From: Rhodocyclaceae bacterium
GTDB lineage: Bacteria > Pseudomonadota > Gammaproteobacteria > Burkholderiales > Rhodocyclaceae
Direction of reading: 5' to 3'
Assembly: GCA_003963315.1 (NCBI GenBank)
Contig: RXJP01000001.1
Coordinates: 12,823 to 49,380, forward strand
DNA: 36,558 bases
Shown here: positions 14,717 through 23,294 of the stretch, piece by piece
How positions within the stretch are numbered: the first letter of the stretch is position 1
Layout of the letters: each line of letters begins with the position of its first letter
Position numbers and translations under genes: made by a program
The notes under the pieces: model-generated
What the model saw: only the letters and a program-made list of their open reading frames with translations
Databases searched by the model: none
What the model was told of the DNA's origin: nothing

Positions 14717-14745
14717 ATTCTGCCCGTAAATCCTTCTGGCATCAA
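14717..14745 (-). promoter_or_regulatory. Candidate promoter of lysM-dprA-smg
   Basis: On the minus strand, TTGATG (14745-14740), exactly 17 bp, then CAGAAT (14722-14717); both are 4/6 to consensus. The predicted leader of about 22 nt contains the GAGGAG ribosome site. Confidence 0.42.
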
Positions 14746-14775
14746 CATTAGTTCCGGTAGTTCCTAACACTTTTT

Positions 14776-15279
14776 ATGGCTTTACTTCCCATCCTCCGCT
14801 ATCCCGATCCTCGCTTGCACACCATCGCCACACCGGTGGCCGAGGTGGACGACGCGATCCGCCAATTGGCGGCCGATATGGCGGAGACCATGTACGAAGC
14901 GCCGGGCATCGGCCTGGCCGCCACCCAGGTGAATGTGCACCAGCGGCTGATCGTGATCGATGTTTCCGAGGAAAGAAACAGTTTGCTGACCCTTATCAAC
15001 CCTGAGTTGCTTTCCAGTGCCGGGGCGTGCGAAGGGGAGGAAGGCTGCCTCTCGGTGCCCGGCATCTACGAAACGGTAAAGCGCGCAGAACGGGTCAAGA
15101 TCCGCGCCCTGGGCCTGGACGGCAAACCCTTTGAAATGGAGGCCGACGGCCTGCTGGCGGTGTGCATCCAACACGAAATGGATCACCTGATGGGTAAGGT
15201 GTTCGTCCAGTACTTGTCAGTCCTCAAGCAGAACCGCATCAAAGGGAAACTGGCCAAGAAAGCCCGTATCACTGCGTGA
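14776..15279 (+). CDS. def: Peptide deformylase
   Basis: A 167-residue metal hydrolase that removes the formyl group from nascent proteins. All three signature motifs are present: GIGLAATQ (44-51), EGCLSVPG with metal ligand Cys91, and QHEMDHL with His133, catalytic Glu134 and His137, one residue shifted from E. coli. There is no recognisable Shine-Dalgarno before the ATG. The final codons lie inside a 21-bp perfect inverted repeat that continues past the stop. fmt follows 98 bp later, the usual partner that formylates initiator tRNA. Confidence 0.96.
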   Translation: MALLPILRYPDPRLHTIATPVAEVDDAIRQLAADMAETMYEAPGIGLAATQVNVHQRLIVIDVSEERNSLLTLINPELLSSAGACEGEEGCLSVPGIYETVKRAERVKIRALGLDGKPFEMEADGLLAVCIQHEMDHLMGKVFVQYLSVLKQNRIKGKLAKKARITA

Positions 15280-15296
15280 TACGGGCTTTCTTGGCC
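15252..15296. repeat. 21-bp perfect inverted repeat spanning the def stop codon
   Basis: Left arm 15252-15272, loop TGC (15273-15275), right arm 15276-15296; all 21 positions pair. The left arm encodes the last residues of Def and the TGA stop (15277-15279) lies in the right arm. There is no T tract after it. It could act as an RNA hairpin, a 3'-end stabiliser or a processing site. Confidence 0.85.
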
Positions 15297-15325
15297 CTTG
15301 GCCAACGCTAAAACACTCCCTCCCA

Positions 15326-15350
15326 ACCTCCCTCGCCGAGCGAGGGAGGT
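15326..15350. repeat. REP-like hairpin between def and fmt
   Basis: Perfect 11-bp arms ACCTCCCTCGC (15326-15336) and GCGAGGGAGGT (15340-15350) with the loop CGA, 28 bp upstream of the fmt ATG. The CTCCC-rich composition resembles short palindromic repeats dispersed in some betaproteobacterial genomes; only one copy is in this window. Confidence 0.6.
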
Positions 15351-15377
15351 GACGAAATCAGCCTTCGGAATCCATTG

Positions 15378-16295
15378 ATGAAAGTCATCTTCGCCGGTAC
15401 GCCGGAATTCGCCGCCCAGGCCCTGCGCGCCATCATTGCCGCCGGCCATGAGGTGCCCCTGGTGTTGACCCAGCCGGATCGTCCCGCCGGTCGGGGGCAG
15501 AAGCTGCAGCCCAGCCCGGTGAAGCAAGTGGCGCTGGCCCATGGCATCCCCGTGCACCAACCGGAGCGGCTCAAGGATCCGGCAACCCATATCCCCATCG
15601 TCGAGGCCGACGCGGACGTGATGGTGGTGGCCGCCTACGGCCTGATCCTGCCCCAGGCGGTGCTGGATATTCCCTGCCACGGTTGCCTCAATATCCATGG
15701 TTCCCTGCTGCCCCGCTGGCGCGGTGCGGCGCCCATCCAACGGGCCATCGAGGCCGGCGACAAGGAAAGCGGCATCGTCATCATGCAGATGGAGGCTGGG
15801 CTCGACACCGGCCCCATGTTGCTCACCGAAGCCCTACCCATAGCCGACGACGACACCGCCGCAACGCTGCACGACAAGCTGGCCGCCCTTGGTGCGCGCC
15901 TGATCGTGGATGCCCTGGGGCGCTTGTCGGAACTGCGGGCAGTTCCCCAGCCCGAGGCCGGAGTCACCTACGCCCACAAGATCGAAAAAGCCGAGGCGGC
16001 CCTAGACTGGACCATGCCTGCCGCGCAATTGGCCCGTCGCATCCGCGCCTTCAATCCCTTTCCCGGCGCAACGACCAAGCATGGGGACCAGGTTCTCAAG
16101 CTCTGGCAGGCTCATCCAGTGGCGGGCCAGGGCGATCCTGGCGAGATCCTTGCCGCAGGAGAAGATGGCATCCTGGTGGCCTGCGGGGACGGGGCGCTGT
16201 GTGTAACCGAACTGCAAAAACCCGGTGGCAAACGTACCCCGGCGGCAGATTTCCTCCGCGGGCAGCCCCTGACGCCCGGCGCACGCTTTGCCTGA
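15378..16295 (+). CDS. fmt: Methionyl-tRNA formyltransferase
   Basis: A 305-residue enzyme that formylates Met-tRNAfMet using 10-formyl-tetrahydrofolate. The N-terminal formyltransferase fold starts [12 protein letters not shown]. The catalytic region is [22 protein letters not shown] (Asn and His) with the Asp in [11 protein letters not shown]. The C-terminal OB-like tRNA-binding domain begins near residue 205 ([17 protein letters not shown]-type). The ATG at 15378 follows a TTG by one codon. rsmB, the usual gene after fmt in many proteobacteria, is absent here; a GT41 glycosyltransferase gene follows instead. Confidence 0.95.
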   Translation: MKVIFAGTPEFAAQALRAIIAAGHEVPLVLTQPDRPAGRGQKLQPSPVKQVALAHGIPVHQPERLKDPATHIPIVEADADVMVVAAYGLILPQAVLDIPCHGCLNIHGSLLPRWRGAAPIQRAIEAGDKESGIVIMQMEAGLDTGPMLLTEALPIADDDTAATLHDKLAALGARLIVDALGRLSELRAVPQPEAGVTYAHKIEKAEAALDWTMPAAQLARRIRAFNPFPGATTKHGDQVLKLWQAHPVAGQGDPGEILAAGEDGILVACGDGALCVTELQKPGGKRTPAADFLRGQPLTPGARFA

Positions 16296-16302
16296 ATTTC
16301 CC

Positions 16303-18384
16303 ATGCAGTCCGTTATTGTGAAGCAAGTGCAGATGGCAGAGGCGGCGCTTGCCAGCGGCAATCAGCCCATGGCGGAAGGTTTGCTGCGCCAAATGCTGAC
16401 CAAGAGCCCGGTGCCCGCAAGGGTCTATGAGCTACTTGCCTACATCGCCGACGGTCAAGGCGATAGCGTGACCTGTGTGCACTGGTTGCGACAAAGCCTT
16501 ACCTGTGCCGATGCCTCGGCTCAGGCCTGTTATGCCCTGGGCACTTTGCTGCTGGCTGAAGGGCAGTACACGGAGGCCGTATCCGCCCTGCGGGCCGCCT
16601 TGGACCGGGCGGGCGAGATTTTTGAAATTTTGCACGAACTGGGCATTGCCCTGTCCCGCAGCGGCCAGTGCATGGACGCCGTTGCCTGCTTTGACCGCGC
16701 TATTGCGCTCGCTCCCGATGCCGCCATCGCCTATTTCAACAAGGCTCGTGCATTGGAGGAATTGGGCCGCACAGGCCAAGCCATGGCCTCCTATGAACAA
16801 GCGGCGACCATGGCCCCGGCCTTCGCCGAAGCTTGGTCCAATTGGGGCGTGCTGCAGCATCAGGCCGGTCGGCATGAGGCTGCTATGGTTTGTTACGACA
16901 AGGCCCTCGCTGCTCGGCCCGATTGCGTTGATGCTTGGGTTAACCGCGGCACCCTGCTGGGAGACCTCAAGCGTTATGACGAAGCGTTGGCGGCTTATCA
17001 GCAGGCCTTCTCCCTGAATCCCGAGACTCCTTCACTGCCGGGTTTTATAGCTTTCGTCAAAAGAACCCTGTGCGATTGGGATGGACTGGTCGAACTTACG
17101 GCCAGCGTTATGGATAGCGCTACCGGGAAGAGTTACCCCTTCCCGCTGCTTTCCCTCACCACATCGCGGGAGCGCCTGCTGGCATCGACCCATGCCTACG
17201 TGACGGAACGTTTCCCCACCCCGGCTTCGCAGCCCCTCTGGCCCGTGAAGGAAAGTTCTCGTCCCCTGCGCATCGCCTATCTTTCGTCGGACTTCCGCGA
17301 GCATGCCGTTTCCTTCTTGACTGCCGGAATCTACGAACACCATGACCGGGCCCGCTTTGAAATCGTCGGTGTCGGGCTTGCAACTGCGGCGACAGATCTT
17401 ATGCGCTCCCGCGTGATCACCGCCTGCGACCGTTTCGTGGACCTGGCATCCCTGGACCGGGAGCAGGCCGTTGCTGCGCTGCGTGCCCTGGAGCTCGACA
17501 TTGCCGTTGACCTCAATGGACATACCGACGGCAACCGCACCGAGTTGTTCGCTGCTCGCATCGCACCGATACAGGTGAACTATCTTGGCTTCCCGGGCAC
17601 CATGGGCGCCTCCTTCATCGATTATCTGATCGGTGACACCGTGCTCATTCCGCCCAACCATAGGGACGGCTATAGCGAAAAGATCGCCTATCTGCCCCAC
17701 TGCTTTCAGGCCAATGACGATAAGCGGGTCATCGGCGATCCCCGCAGCCGGCGGGACCATGGCTTGCCTGAGGACGGCTTCGTCTTTTGTTCGTTCTGTA
17801 ATAGTTACAAGCTTGGCCCCGAGCTGTTCTCGGTTTGGCTGGAATTGTTGCGCGAGATCCCGAGCAGCGTGCTGTGGCTGCTACGGTCAAGCGACAGCCA
17901 GATGGCTCGCTTGCGCGCCCGGGCGGAGGCGGAGGGGGTTGCTAGCGAGCGTCTGGTGTTCGCCAACCATCTACCCTACGATCGGCATCTGGCCCGCTAC
18001 CGCCACGCCGACCTGGCCCTGGATACCATGCCTTTCGGTGGCGGTACCACTACTAGCGACGCCCTTTGGGTAGGCACCCCGGTGCTTACCCTGTTAGGGG
18101 AGACCTTCGCCGGTCGCATGAGCGCCAGCCTTCTTCTCGCCCTGGGACAGCGCGAACTGGTGGTTGATTCCCTCCCCACCTATTTGGCCCGGGCCCTGGA
18201 CCTGGCCCGCAGTCCAGAACGCTTGGCGAAAATTAAGGCTGCCATGGCCCGGCAGCGTGCTGATGCGCCTTTATTCGACACCGCTCGCTTCACCCGTCAT
18301 CTGGAAGCGGCCTACCTCGCCATGGCTGAACGGCAGCGGCTGGGTTTGGCGCCAGACCATCTCCATATCGCCGCTGGCGGTTGA
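16303..18384 (+). CDS. TPR protein with O-GlcNAc-transferase (GT41/SPINDLY) catalytic domain
   Basis: A 693-residue protein. Residues about 1-240 are six or more tetratricopeptide repeats (for example AEAWSNWGVLQHQAGRHEAA). Residues about 315-680 are a GT41 domain: LSSDFREHAVSF with His334, LDIAVDLNGHTDGNR, IQVNYLGFPGTMGASFIDY, FCSFCNSYKLGPELF with Lys503, and DTMPFGGGTTTSDALWVGTPV. GT41 enzymes transfer GlcNAc or another sugar to Ser/Thr of proteins; in bacteria they are often cytoplasmic and poorly characterised. It begins 7 bp after fmt with no ribosome site, suggesting coupled translation. A TTG at 16288 overlapping fmt is an alternative start. The target protein is unknown. Confidence 0.9.
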   Translation: MQSVIVKQVQMAEAALASGNQPMAEGLLRQMLTKSPVPARVYELLAYIADGQGDSVTCVHWLRQSLTCADASAQACYALGTLLLAEGQYTEAVSALRAALDRAGEIFEILHELGIALSRSGQCMDAVACFDRAIALAPDAAIAYFNKARALEELGRTGQAMASYEQAATMAPAFAEAWSNWGVLQHQAGRHEAAMVCYDKALAARPDCVDAWVNRGTLLGDLKRYDEALAAYQQAFSLNPETPSLPGFIAFVKRTLCDWDGLVELTASVMDSATGKSYPFPLLSLTTSRERLLASTHAYVTERFPTPASQPLWPVKESSRPLRIAYLSSDFREHAVSFLTAGIYEHHDRARFEIVGVGLATAATDLMRSRVITACDRFVDLASLDREQAVAALRALELDIAVDLNGHTDGNRTELFAARIAPIQVNYLGFPGTMGASFIDYLIGDTVLIPPNHRDGYSEKIAYLPHCFQANDDKRVIGDPRSRRDHGLPEDGFVFCSFCNSYKLGPELFSVWLELLREIPSSVLWLLRSSDSQMARLRARAEAEGVASERLVFANHLPYDRHLARYRHADLALDTMPFGGGTTTSDALWVGTPVLTLLGETFAGRMSASLLLALGQRELVVDSLPTYLARALDLARSPERLAKIKAAMARQRADAPLFDTARFTRHLEAAYLAMAERQRLGLAPDHLHIAAGG

Positions 18385-18442
18385 ACTTTGACATTCCGCC
18401 CCCATCCTATGAGGCAATACTTTCTCCAAGGAGGCAATGCGC

Positions 18443-19285
18443 ATGTTCAACTGGTTCAAGACGGCACTGCTGATGGCGGCCATCACCGCCCTGTTCGGCG
18501 TCATTGGCGGCATGATTGGCGGCCAGGGTGGCATGCTGCTGGCGCTGGTGCTGGGCGGCGGCATGAACCTGTTTTCCTACTGGTTCTCGGACAAGATGGT
18601 GTTGTCCATGTACAACGCCCAAGAGGTGGATGAGGCCTCCAGCCCCTACCTCTACAACATGGTCAAGGAACTGGCCGCCAATGCCGGCCTGCCCATGCCC
18701 CGGGTGTACATCATCAACGAGGACCAACCCAACGCCTTCGCCACCGGACGCAATCCCGAACACGCCGCCGTGGCGGCCACTTCCGGCATCCTGCGCATGC
18801 TCAGCGCCCGGGAGCTGCGCGGTGTCATGGCCCACGAACTGGCCCATGTGCAGCATCGGGACATCCTGATCTCCACCATCGCCGCCACCATGGCCGGCGC
18901 CATATCCGCCCTGGCCAATTTCGCCATGTTCTTCGGCGGTCGCGATGAGCATGGCCGTGCGGTCAATCCCCTGGCCGGCATCCTGGTGGCGATCCTGGCC
19001 CCCTTGGCCGCGACGCTGATCCAGATGGCCATTTCCCGCGCCCGGGAATTCGAAGCCGACCGGGGCGGCGCCGAAATCAGCCGTGACCCCGGTGCCCTGG
19101 CCGATGCCCTGCTCAAGATCGAAGCCTATGCCAAAGGAATTCCCATGATGAGCGCCGAGGCCCACCCCGAAACGGCGCAGATGATGATCATGAACCCCCT
19201 TTCCGGCGGCGGCCTTGCCGGTTTGTTCCGCACCCATCCGGCCACGGAGGAACGGGTAGCCCGCCTGCGCGCCCTGGCCGGGTAA
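18443..19285 (+). CDS. htpX: Membrane zinc metalloprotease HtpX
   Basis: A 280-residue M48 protease. Two hydrophobic segments lie at the N-terminus (about 5-25 and 28-48), then the zinc site His131-Glu132-Leu-Ala-His135, with the third ligand Glu204 in [10 protein letters not shown]. Two further hydrophobic stretches at about 142-164 and 175-197 lie between them. HtpX degrades damaged inner-membrane proteins along with FtsH. The ATG at 18443 is chosen over 18437 because AAGGAGG (18428-18434) is 8 nt away and the family begins MFNW. Confidence 0.95.
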   Translation: MFNWFKTALLMAAITALFGVIGGMIGGQGGMLLALVLGGGMNLFSYWFSDKMVLSMYNAQEVDEASSPYLYNMVKELAANAGLPMPRVYIINEDQPNAFATGRNPEHAAVAATSGILRMLSARELRGVMAHELAHVQHRDILISTIAATMAGAISALANFAMFFGGRDEHGRAVNPLAGILVAILAPLAATLIQMAISRAREFEADRGGAEISRDPGALADALLKIEAYAKGIPMMSAEAHPETAQMMIMNPLSGGGLAGLFRTHPATEERVARLRALAG

Positions 19286-19346
19286 GGCCCAGGGAAGGCC
19301 ATAGTCGCCAGGGGCCGGCGGGTTTCCCGGGACGTACAATCCGCGC

Positions 19347-20087
19347 ATGAACTTGCGCCTCGTCACCTGGAACATTCACAAGGGTTTCTCCTCCTTCAAC
19401 CGCCGCTTGACGGTGCACGAACTGCGGGATTCCCTCCATGGCCTGGGGCCGGATCTGGTCTTTCTTCAGGAAGTGCAGGGGCTACACCTGGGCCACGGCG
19501 CACGGCATGCCGACTGGCCTGCGCAACCCCAACACGAGTTCCTGGCCGGCGGGTTGTGGCAATCGGCCTATGGGCACAACGTGGTGTACGACCATGGCCA
19601 CCACGGCAACGCCATCCTCTCCCGCCATGCCATCCTGCACAGCCACAACCAGGATGTCACCCACCTGCATTTCGAACGCCGCGGCTTGCTCCATGGCACG
19701 GTGGAAGTGCCCGGCCTGGAGCAGCCCTTGCATTGCGTCTGCGCCCATCTGTCTTTGTTCGCCGGGTCGCGCCGTTTCCAGTTGGACGCCCTCTCCCAGC
19801 GTTTGGAACGCCTGGTGCCCAAGGATGCGCCGCTGATCGTGGCGGGGGATTTCAACGACTGGCGCAACCAGGCCGACGAACTTCTGGCGCGCCGATTGGG
19901 ATTGGCGGAAGCCTTCAGCGACACCGGCAAGCCGGCGCGCAGCTTCCCCGCCGTGCTGCCCCTGATGCGCCTTGACCGGGTGTATCTGCGCGGCGTGCGC
20001 GTGCGGTCCTGCGAGGTATTGAAGGGCGCGCCCTGGTCGCGGATTTCCGACCACGCGCCGCTGGTGGTGGAATTGACCGCGCCATGA
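19347..20087 (+). CDS. ybhP: Endonuclease/exonuclease/phosphatase family protein, YbhP-like
   Basis: A 246-residue protein with the DNase I-like metal-hydrolase fold: Asn9 in TWNIHKG, Glu42 in FLQEV, GDFNDWRN and the final SDHAPL. It overlaps the cardiolipin synthase gene by ATGA, as ybhP precedes ybhO (clsB) in E. coli, so a lipid-linked phosphodiesterase role is plausible though unproven. TACAAT at 19335-19340 ends only 6 bp before the ATG and no Shine-Dalgarno is visible, so the message may be leaderless. Confidence 0.85.
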   Translation: MNLRLVTWNIHKGFSSFNRRLTVHELRDSLHGLGPDLVFLQEVQGLHLGHGARHADWPAQPQHEFLAGGLWQSAYGHNVVYDHGHHGNAILSRHAILHSHNQDVTHLHFERRGLLHGTVEVPGLEQPLHCVCAHLSLFAGSRRFQLDALSQRLERLVPKDAPLIVAGDFNDWRNQADELLARRLGLAEAFSDTGKPARSFPAVLPLMRLDRVYLRGVRVRSCEVLKGAPWSRISDHAPLVVELTAP

Positions 20088-21259
20088 CCGCCTTTATTTC
20101 CGGCAACCGGGTGCGCTTGCTGGAAAACGGCGCCGATTTCTTCCCCGCCCTGCTGGCCGCCATCGAAGGCGCGGAGCGGGAAATCCACCTGGAAACCTAT
20201 ATCTTCGCCGACGATGAAGTCGGCCGCAGCGTGGCTGCCGCCCTGGCGCGGGCGGCGCAACGGGGCGTGACGGTGAGGGTATTGGTGGACGGCTTCGGCG
20301 CCCGGGATTTCACCGCCGGCCTCGGTGCCATGCTGAGGGCGGACGGCGTCGAAGTGGCGGTGTATCGGCCAGAAGTGGCCCGCCTGCGCTTTCGCCGCCA
20401 CCGCCTGCGCCGCCTGCACCGCAAACTGGCGGTGATGGACAACGAAATCGCCTTCATCGGCGGCATCAACATCGTGGACGATTGGGACAACCTACATCAA
20501 GCCGCCCAGGTGCCGCCCCGCTTCGACTATGCGGCGATGGTGGAAGGCCCCATGGTGGCGCAGGTCCGGCAAACCATGGCGCACCTATGGCACTTGGTGC
20601 GCTGGTCGCAATTGCGCCGCCGGGGCGCCGGCAGGGAAAGCCACTGCCCCCTGCCCCAGCCCGCGGGACAAACCGCCTGCGCCCTGTTGATACGGGACAA
20701 CCTACGACACCGGCGCGATATCGAGGATGCCTATCTGGCCGCCATCAACGGCGCCGAGCGGGACATCCTCATCGCCAATGCCTACTTCCTTCCCGGCCGG
20801 CGGTTTCGTCAGACCCTGATGGATGCCGCCAGCCGCGGCGTGCGTGTCACCCTGCTGGTGCAGGGCCGCGTGGAATACCTGTTGCAACACTATGCCACCC
20901 GTTCCCTTTACCGCCGCCTGTTGGCGGCGGGCATCCGCATCCATGAATACCAACGCAGTTTTCTCCATGCCAAAGTGGCGGTGGTTGACGGCCATTGGGC
21001 CACGGTGGGGTCTTCCAATATCGATCCCTTCAGCCTGTTGCTGGCCCGGGAAGCCAACTTGGTGGTGGAGGACAGAACGTTTGCCGCCCTGATGACCGCC
21101 AGCCTGGAGAGGGCCGTGGCGGATGGCGCCCAGCCGGTGTTGCTGGAGGACATGAAAAGACAATCCCGGTGGGAGCGGTGGGCGAGCGCCCTGGCTTATT
21201 TCCTGGTGCGTTTGGCGGTGGGTGTCAGCCGCTACGGCGGCGCCGAATACCGGGAATAA
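20084..21259 (+). CDS. clsB: Cardiolipin synthase B-type phospholipase D protein
   Basis: A 391-residue protein with two HKD catalytic motifs: His112, Lys114, Asp119 (LHRKLAVMD, then GGINI) and His295, Lys297, Asp302 (LHAKVAVVD, then GSSNID). It lacks N-terminal membrane segments, as in ClsB, and has a basic C-terminus with a weak hydrophobic stretch. It joins phosphatidyl groups to make cardiolipin or phosphatidylglycerol. Translation is coupled to ybhP by a 4-bp overlap. Confidence 0.9.
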   Translation: MTAFISGNRVRLLENGADFFPALLAAIEGAEREIHLETYIFADDEVGRSVAAALARAAQRGVTVRVLVDGFGARDFTAGLGAMLRADGVEVAVYRPEVARLRFRRHRLRRLHRKLAVMDNEIAFIGGINIVDDWDNLHQAAQVPPRFDYAAMVEGPMVAQVRQTMAHLWHLVRWSQLRRRGAGRESHCPLPQPAGQTACALLIRDNLRHRRDIEDAYLAAINGAERDILIANAYFLPGRRFRQTLMDAASRGVRVTLLVQGRVEYLLQHYATRSLYRRLLAAGIRIHEYQRSFLHAKVAVVDGHWATVGSSNIDPFSLLLAREANLVVEDRTFAALMTASLERAVADGAQPVLLEDMKRQSRWERWASALAYFLVRLAVGVSRYGGAEYRE

Positions 21260-21266
21260 GTAGGGG

Positions 21267-22178
21267 TCAGGCTGCTGCCGGCATCCGTGTGCGGCGGCGG
21301 GGGATATTTTCCGACTGCCATTCGCGCAGCGCCCAACGCCAGAAGTCTTCGAGGGATGCGTCCCCAAGTTCCGGCGGACAAATCTGGCCGAGGAATTTCC
21401 ACGCGGCCAGCAATGTGGCCACCGGCTGGCCGGTATCCGCCGCGGGGGCCAGGGTCTGTTTGGAAAGCTTTTCTCCCGCAGCGTTCACTGCCACCGGCAG
21501 ATGCATGTAATCCGCCGGGGGGAATCCCAGGGCCTGTTGCAGGGCGATCTGGCGCGGTGTCGAATCGAGCAAATCCGCGCCACGGACGATATGGGTGATG
21601 CCCTGGTCGGCATCGTCCACTACGACCGCCAGTTGATAAGCGAAATAACCGTCGGCGCGCAGCAATACAAAGTCCCCCACATCCCGTGCCAGGTGTTGCT
21701 CGTAATGCCCTTGGACAGCGTCGGTGAAGGCGATGGACCGGTCATCCACGGCGAAACGCCAGGCACGCGATACCGCCCCGGGCGCCAGGCCATGACGACA
21801 GGTGCCGGGGTACAACGGCCCGCCATCAAGTGCGGTCGCCGCCCCGGCCAGGTCCTTGCGGCTACAGGCGCAGGGATAGGCCAAGCCCGCGTTTTTCAGC
21901 GTTTCCAGGGCTTCCTGGTAGCGCGCTTTGCGCCGGCTCTGGTAGAGCACCGGGCCATCCCAGGTAAACCCCAGGGCTTCCAGCGTGCGCAGAATATCCA
22001 GGGCGGCGCCGGGTTGGCAGCGGGGCTCGTCCACGTCCTCCATCCGTAACAGCCATTCGCCGCCTTGTCGGCGGGCCTCCAGGCAACTGCCCAGCGCCGC
22101 CGCCACCGAACCGAAATGCAACGGGCCGGTGGGGCTGGGGGCGAATCGACCACGGTATCGGCGTAATGACTGGACCAT
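21267..22178 (-). CDS. gluQ: Glutamyl-Q tRNA(Asp) synthetase
   Basis: A 303-residue truncated paralogue of glutamyl-tRNA synthetase that attaches glutamate to queuosine-34 of tRNA-Asp. It has the class I signature as RFAPSPTGPLHFGS (HIGH region, 11-24) and EKLSKQT (KMSKS equivalent). The zinc motif has Cys103, Cys105 and Cys127 with Tyr123. It lacks the anticodon-binding domain of GluRS, as expected. The start at 22178 fits the family; a longer in-frame N-terminus to 22250 is not conserved-looking. It is usually beside dksA elsewhere, but here it is convergent with clsB. Confidence 0.92.
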   Translation of the reverse strand: MVQSLRRYRGRFAPSPTGPLHFGSVAAALGSCLEARRQGGEWLLRMEDVDEPRCQPGAALDILRTLEALGFTWDGPVLYQSRRKARYQEALETLKNAGLAYPCACSRKDLAGAATALDGGPLYPGTCRHGLAPGAVSRAWRFAVDDRSIAFTDAVQGHYEQHLARDVGDFVLLRADGYFAYQLAVVVDDADQGITHIVRGADLLDSTPRQIALQQALGFPPADYMHLPVAVNAAGEKLSKQTLAPAADTGQPVATLLAAWKFLGQICPPELGDASLEDFWRWALREWQSENIPRRRTRMPAAA

Positions 22179-22256
22179 GGAATGGAATGAGGGTGGAATG
22201 CATCGAATACAATCGGCTAGTATCGCATTCCGGCTTACACAAACATTCATATTCCA

Positions 22257-23219
22257 ATGCCCGGCCTGTCCCCCGACGCCTTGAAACGATTGCTCGCTGT
22301 CAGCAGATTGCGCCTGCTCTATCAGCGTTCACCCGCGGGTATCGTGTCCGGCCTGTTCGCGGTATTCCTGATCTTCCTCCTGCTATTGGAAGCGGAGGGC
22401 GTGGATGTCGCCAAGGCCTGGACGGCCTACATGCTTTCCGTGTTGGGATTGCGCGGCTGGCTCTGGTACTCCTTCAATAAGCAGACCTTGGAAAACGGGA
22501 ACATCCGCCGCTGGGAATGGGCCTATGCCTTCGCTGTCTTGCTCATGGGGCTGGGTTGGGGTTGGTTGAGCGGTCCGGGCTTCCCCGAAAACAACGACTT
22601 CGGCGGTTACGTGATCGTGTTGATGGCGGTGGCCGTCAGCTTCGCCGGCACGGTGTTCGTCGGGCTCAGTTGCGGCTCCTTCTGGTTGATGACGCTGCCC
22701 ACCCTGGTGCCCGCGATGTGGCGCTTTCTGAACGACTTCGGCCGCTATTCGCCCTATGCCTGGCTGCTATGCGGCGGCTGCCTGGGGATGGTGGCCGTGG
22801 TGCAGATCGTCCACCGCAAGACCATGCTCGAGAACCTGAGACGCCGCATCGAAAGCGAAACCCTGTTGGCGGAACAGCAGGCCATTTTCGAATCCGCAAC
22901 CATGGGCATCGCTGTGATTCAGGATCGTTCCGTGGTCAAAGCCAACCAGCGCTTGGGGGAGATGCTCGGACGCCGCCTCGGCGATTTGCAGACACTGCCG
23001 CTGGTGGAGCATTTCGCCAGCCCGGACGAAATGGATACCTTGCTGGCGGAAAGTAAAATCGCCTTCCAGCAGGGCCGCTCTTACCACGGCGCCTATCGGA
23101 TGCGACGGGCCGACGGCCGCCAGTTCTGGGCGGAAATCTCCGGCAGCAGCATGGAGGGCAACAGCGCCTCGCGCAGTGTCTGGCTGATCGGCGAAGCCCC
23201 GATACGCTCCGCCCAGTAA
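22257..23219 (+). CDS. Six-helix membrane protein with a C-terminal PAS domain and no output domain
   Basis: A 320-residue protein. Predicted membrane segments lie at about 27-46, 54-72, 88-105, 116-138, 141-156 and 167-186. A helical linker (187-205) leads to a PAS fold at about 205-315 (IFESATMGIAVIQDRSVVKANQRLGEMLGRR, then RRADGRQFWAEISGSS). The membrane part resembles sensory modules that normally precede GGDEF or histidine-kinase domains, but the chain ends right after PAS. There is no frameshifted output domain downstream, since only 75 bp separate it from uppP. It may signal through a partner. The function is unknown. Confidence 0.8.
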   Translation: MPGLSPDALKRLLAVSRLRLLYQRSPAGIVSGLFAVFLIFLLLLEAEGVDVAKAWTAYMLSVLGLRGWLWYSFNKQTLENGNIRRWEWAYAFAVLLMGLGWGWLSGPGFPENNDFGGYVIVLMAVAVSFAGTVFVGLSCGSFWLMTLPTLVPAMWRFLNDFGRYSPYAWLLCGGCLGMVAVVQIVHRKTMLENLRRRIESETLLAEQQAIFESATMGIAVIQDRSVVKANQRLGEMLGRRLGDLQTLPLVEHFASPDEMDTLLAESKIAFQQGRSYHGAYRMRRADGRQFWAEISGSSMEGNSASRSVWLIGEAPIRSAQ

Positions 23220-23256
23220 CGCCCTCTTCCGCGGCGTCGGGTGGCCAGCCCGGTGC

Positions 23257-23262
23257 TACACT
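23257..23262 (+). promoter_or_regulatory. Candidate extended -10 for uppP
   Basis: TACACT preceded by TGC (TG at 23254-23255), 32 bp before the uppP ATG. There is no good -35, which is tolerated by extended -10 promoters. Confidence 0.3.
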
Positions 23263-23294
23263 GCGCCGGCCTTTCTTTCCCCGCACCCGCTCCC

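Noticed and set aside
22195-22231. GGAATGC / GCATTCC inverted repeat between gluQ and the membrane-PAS gene
   Set aside because: Short arms 23 bp apart with no link to a recognisable promoter; the region also has several chance GGAATG copies.
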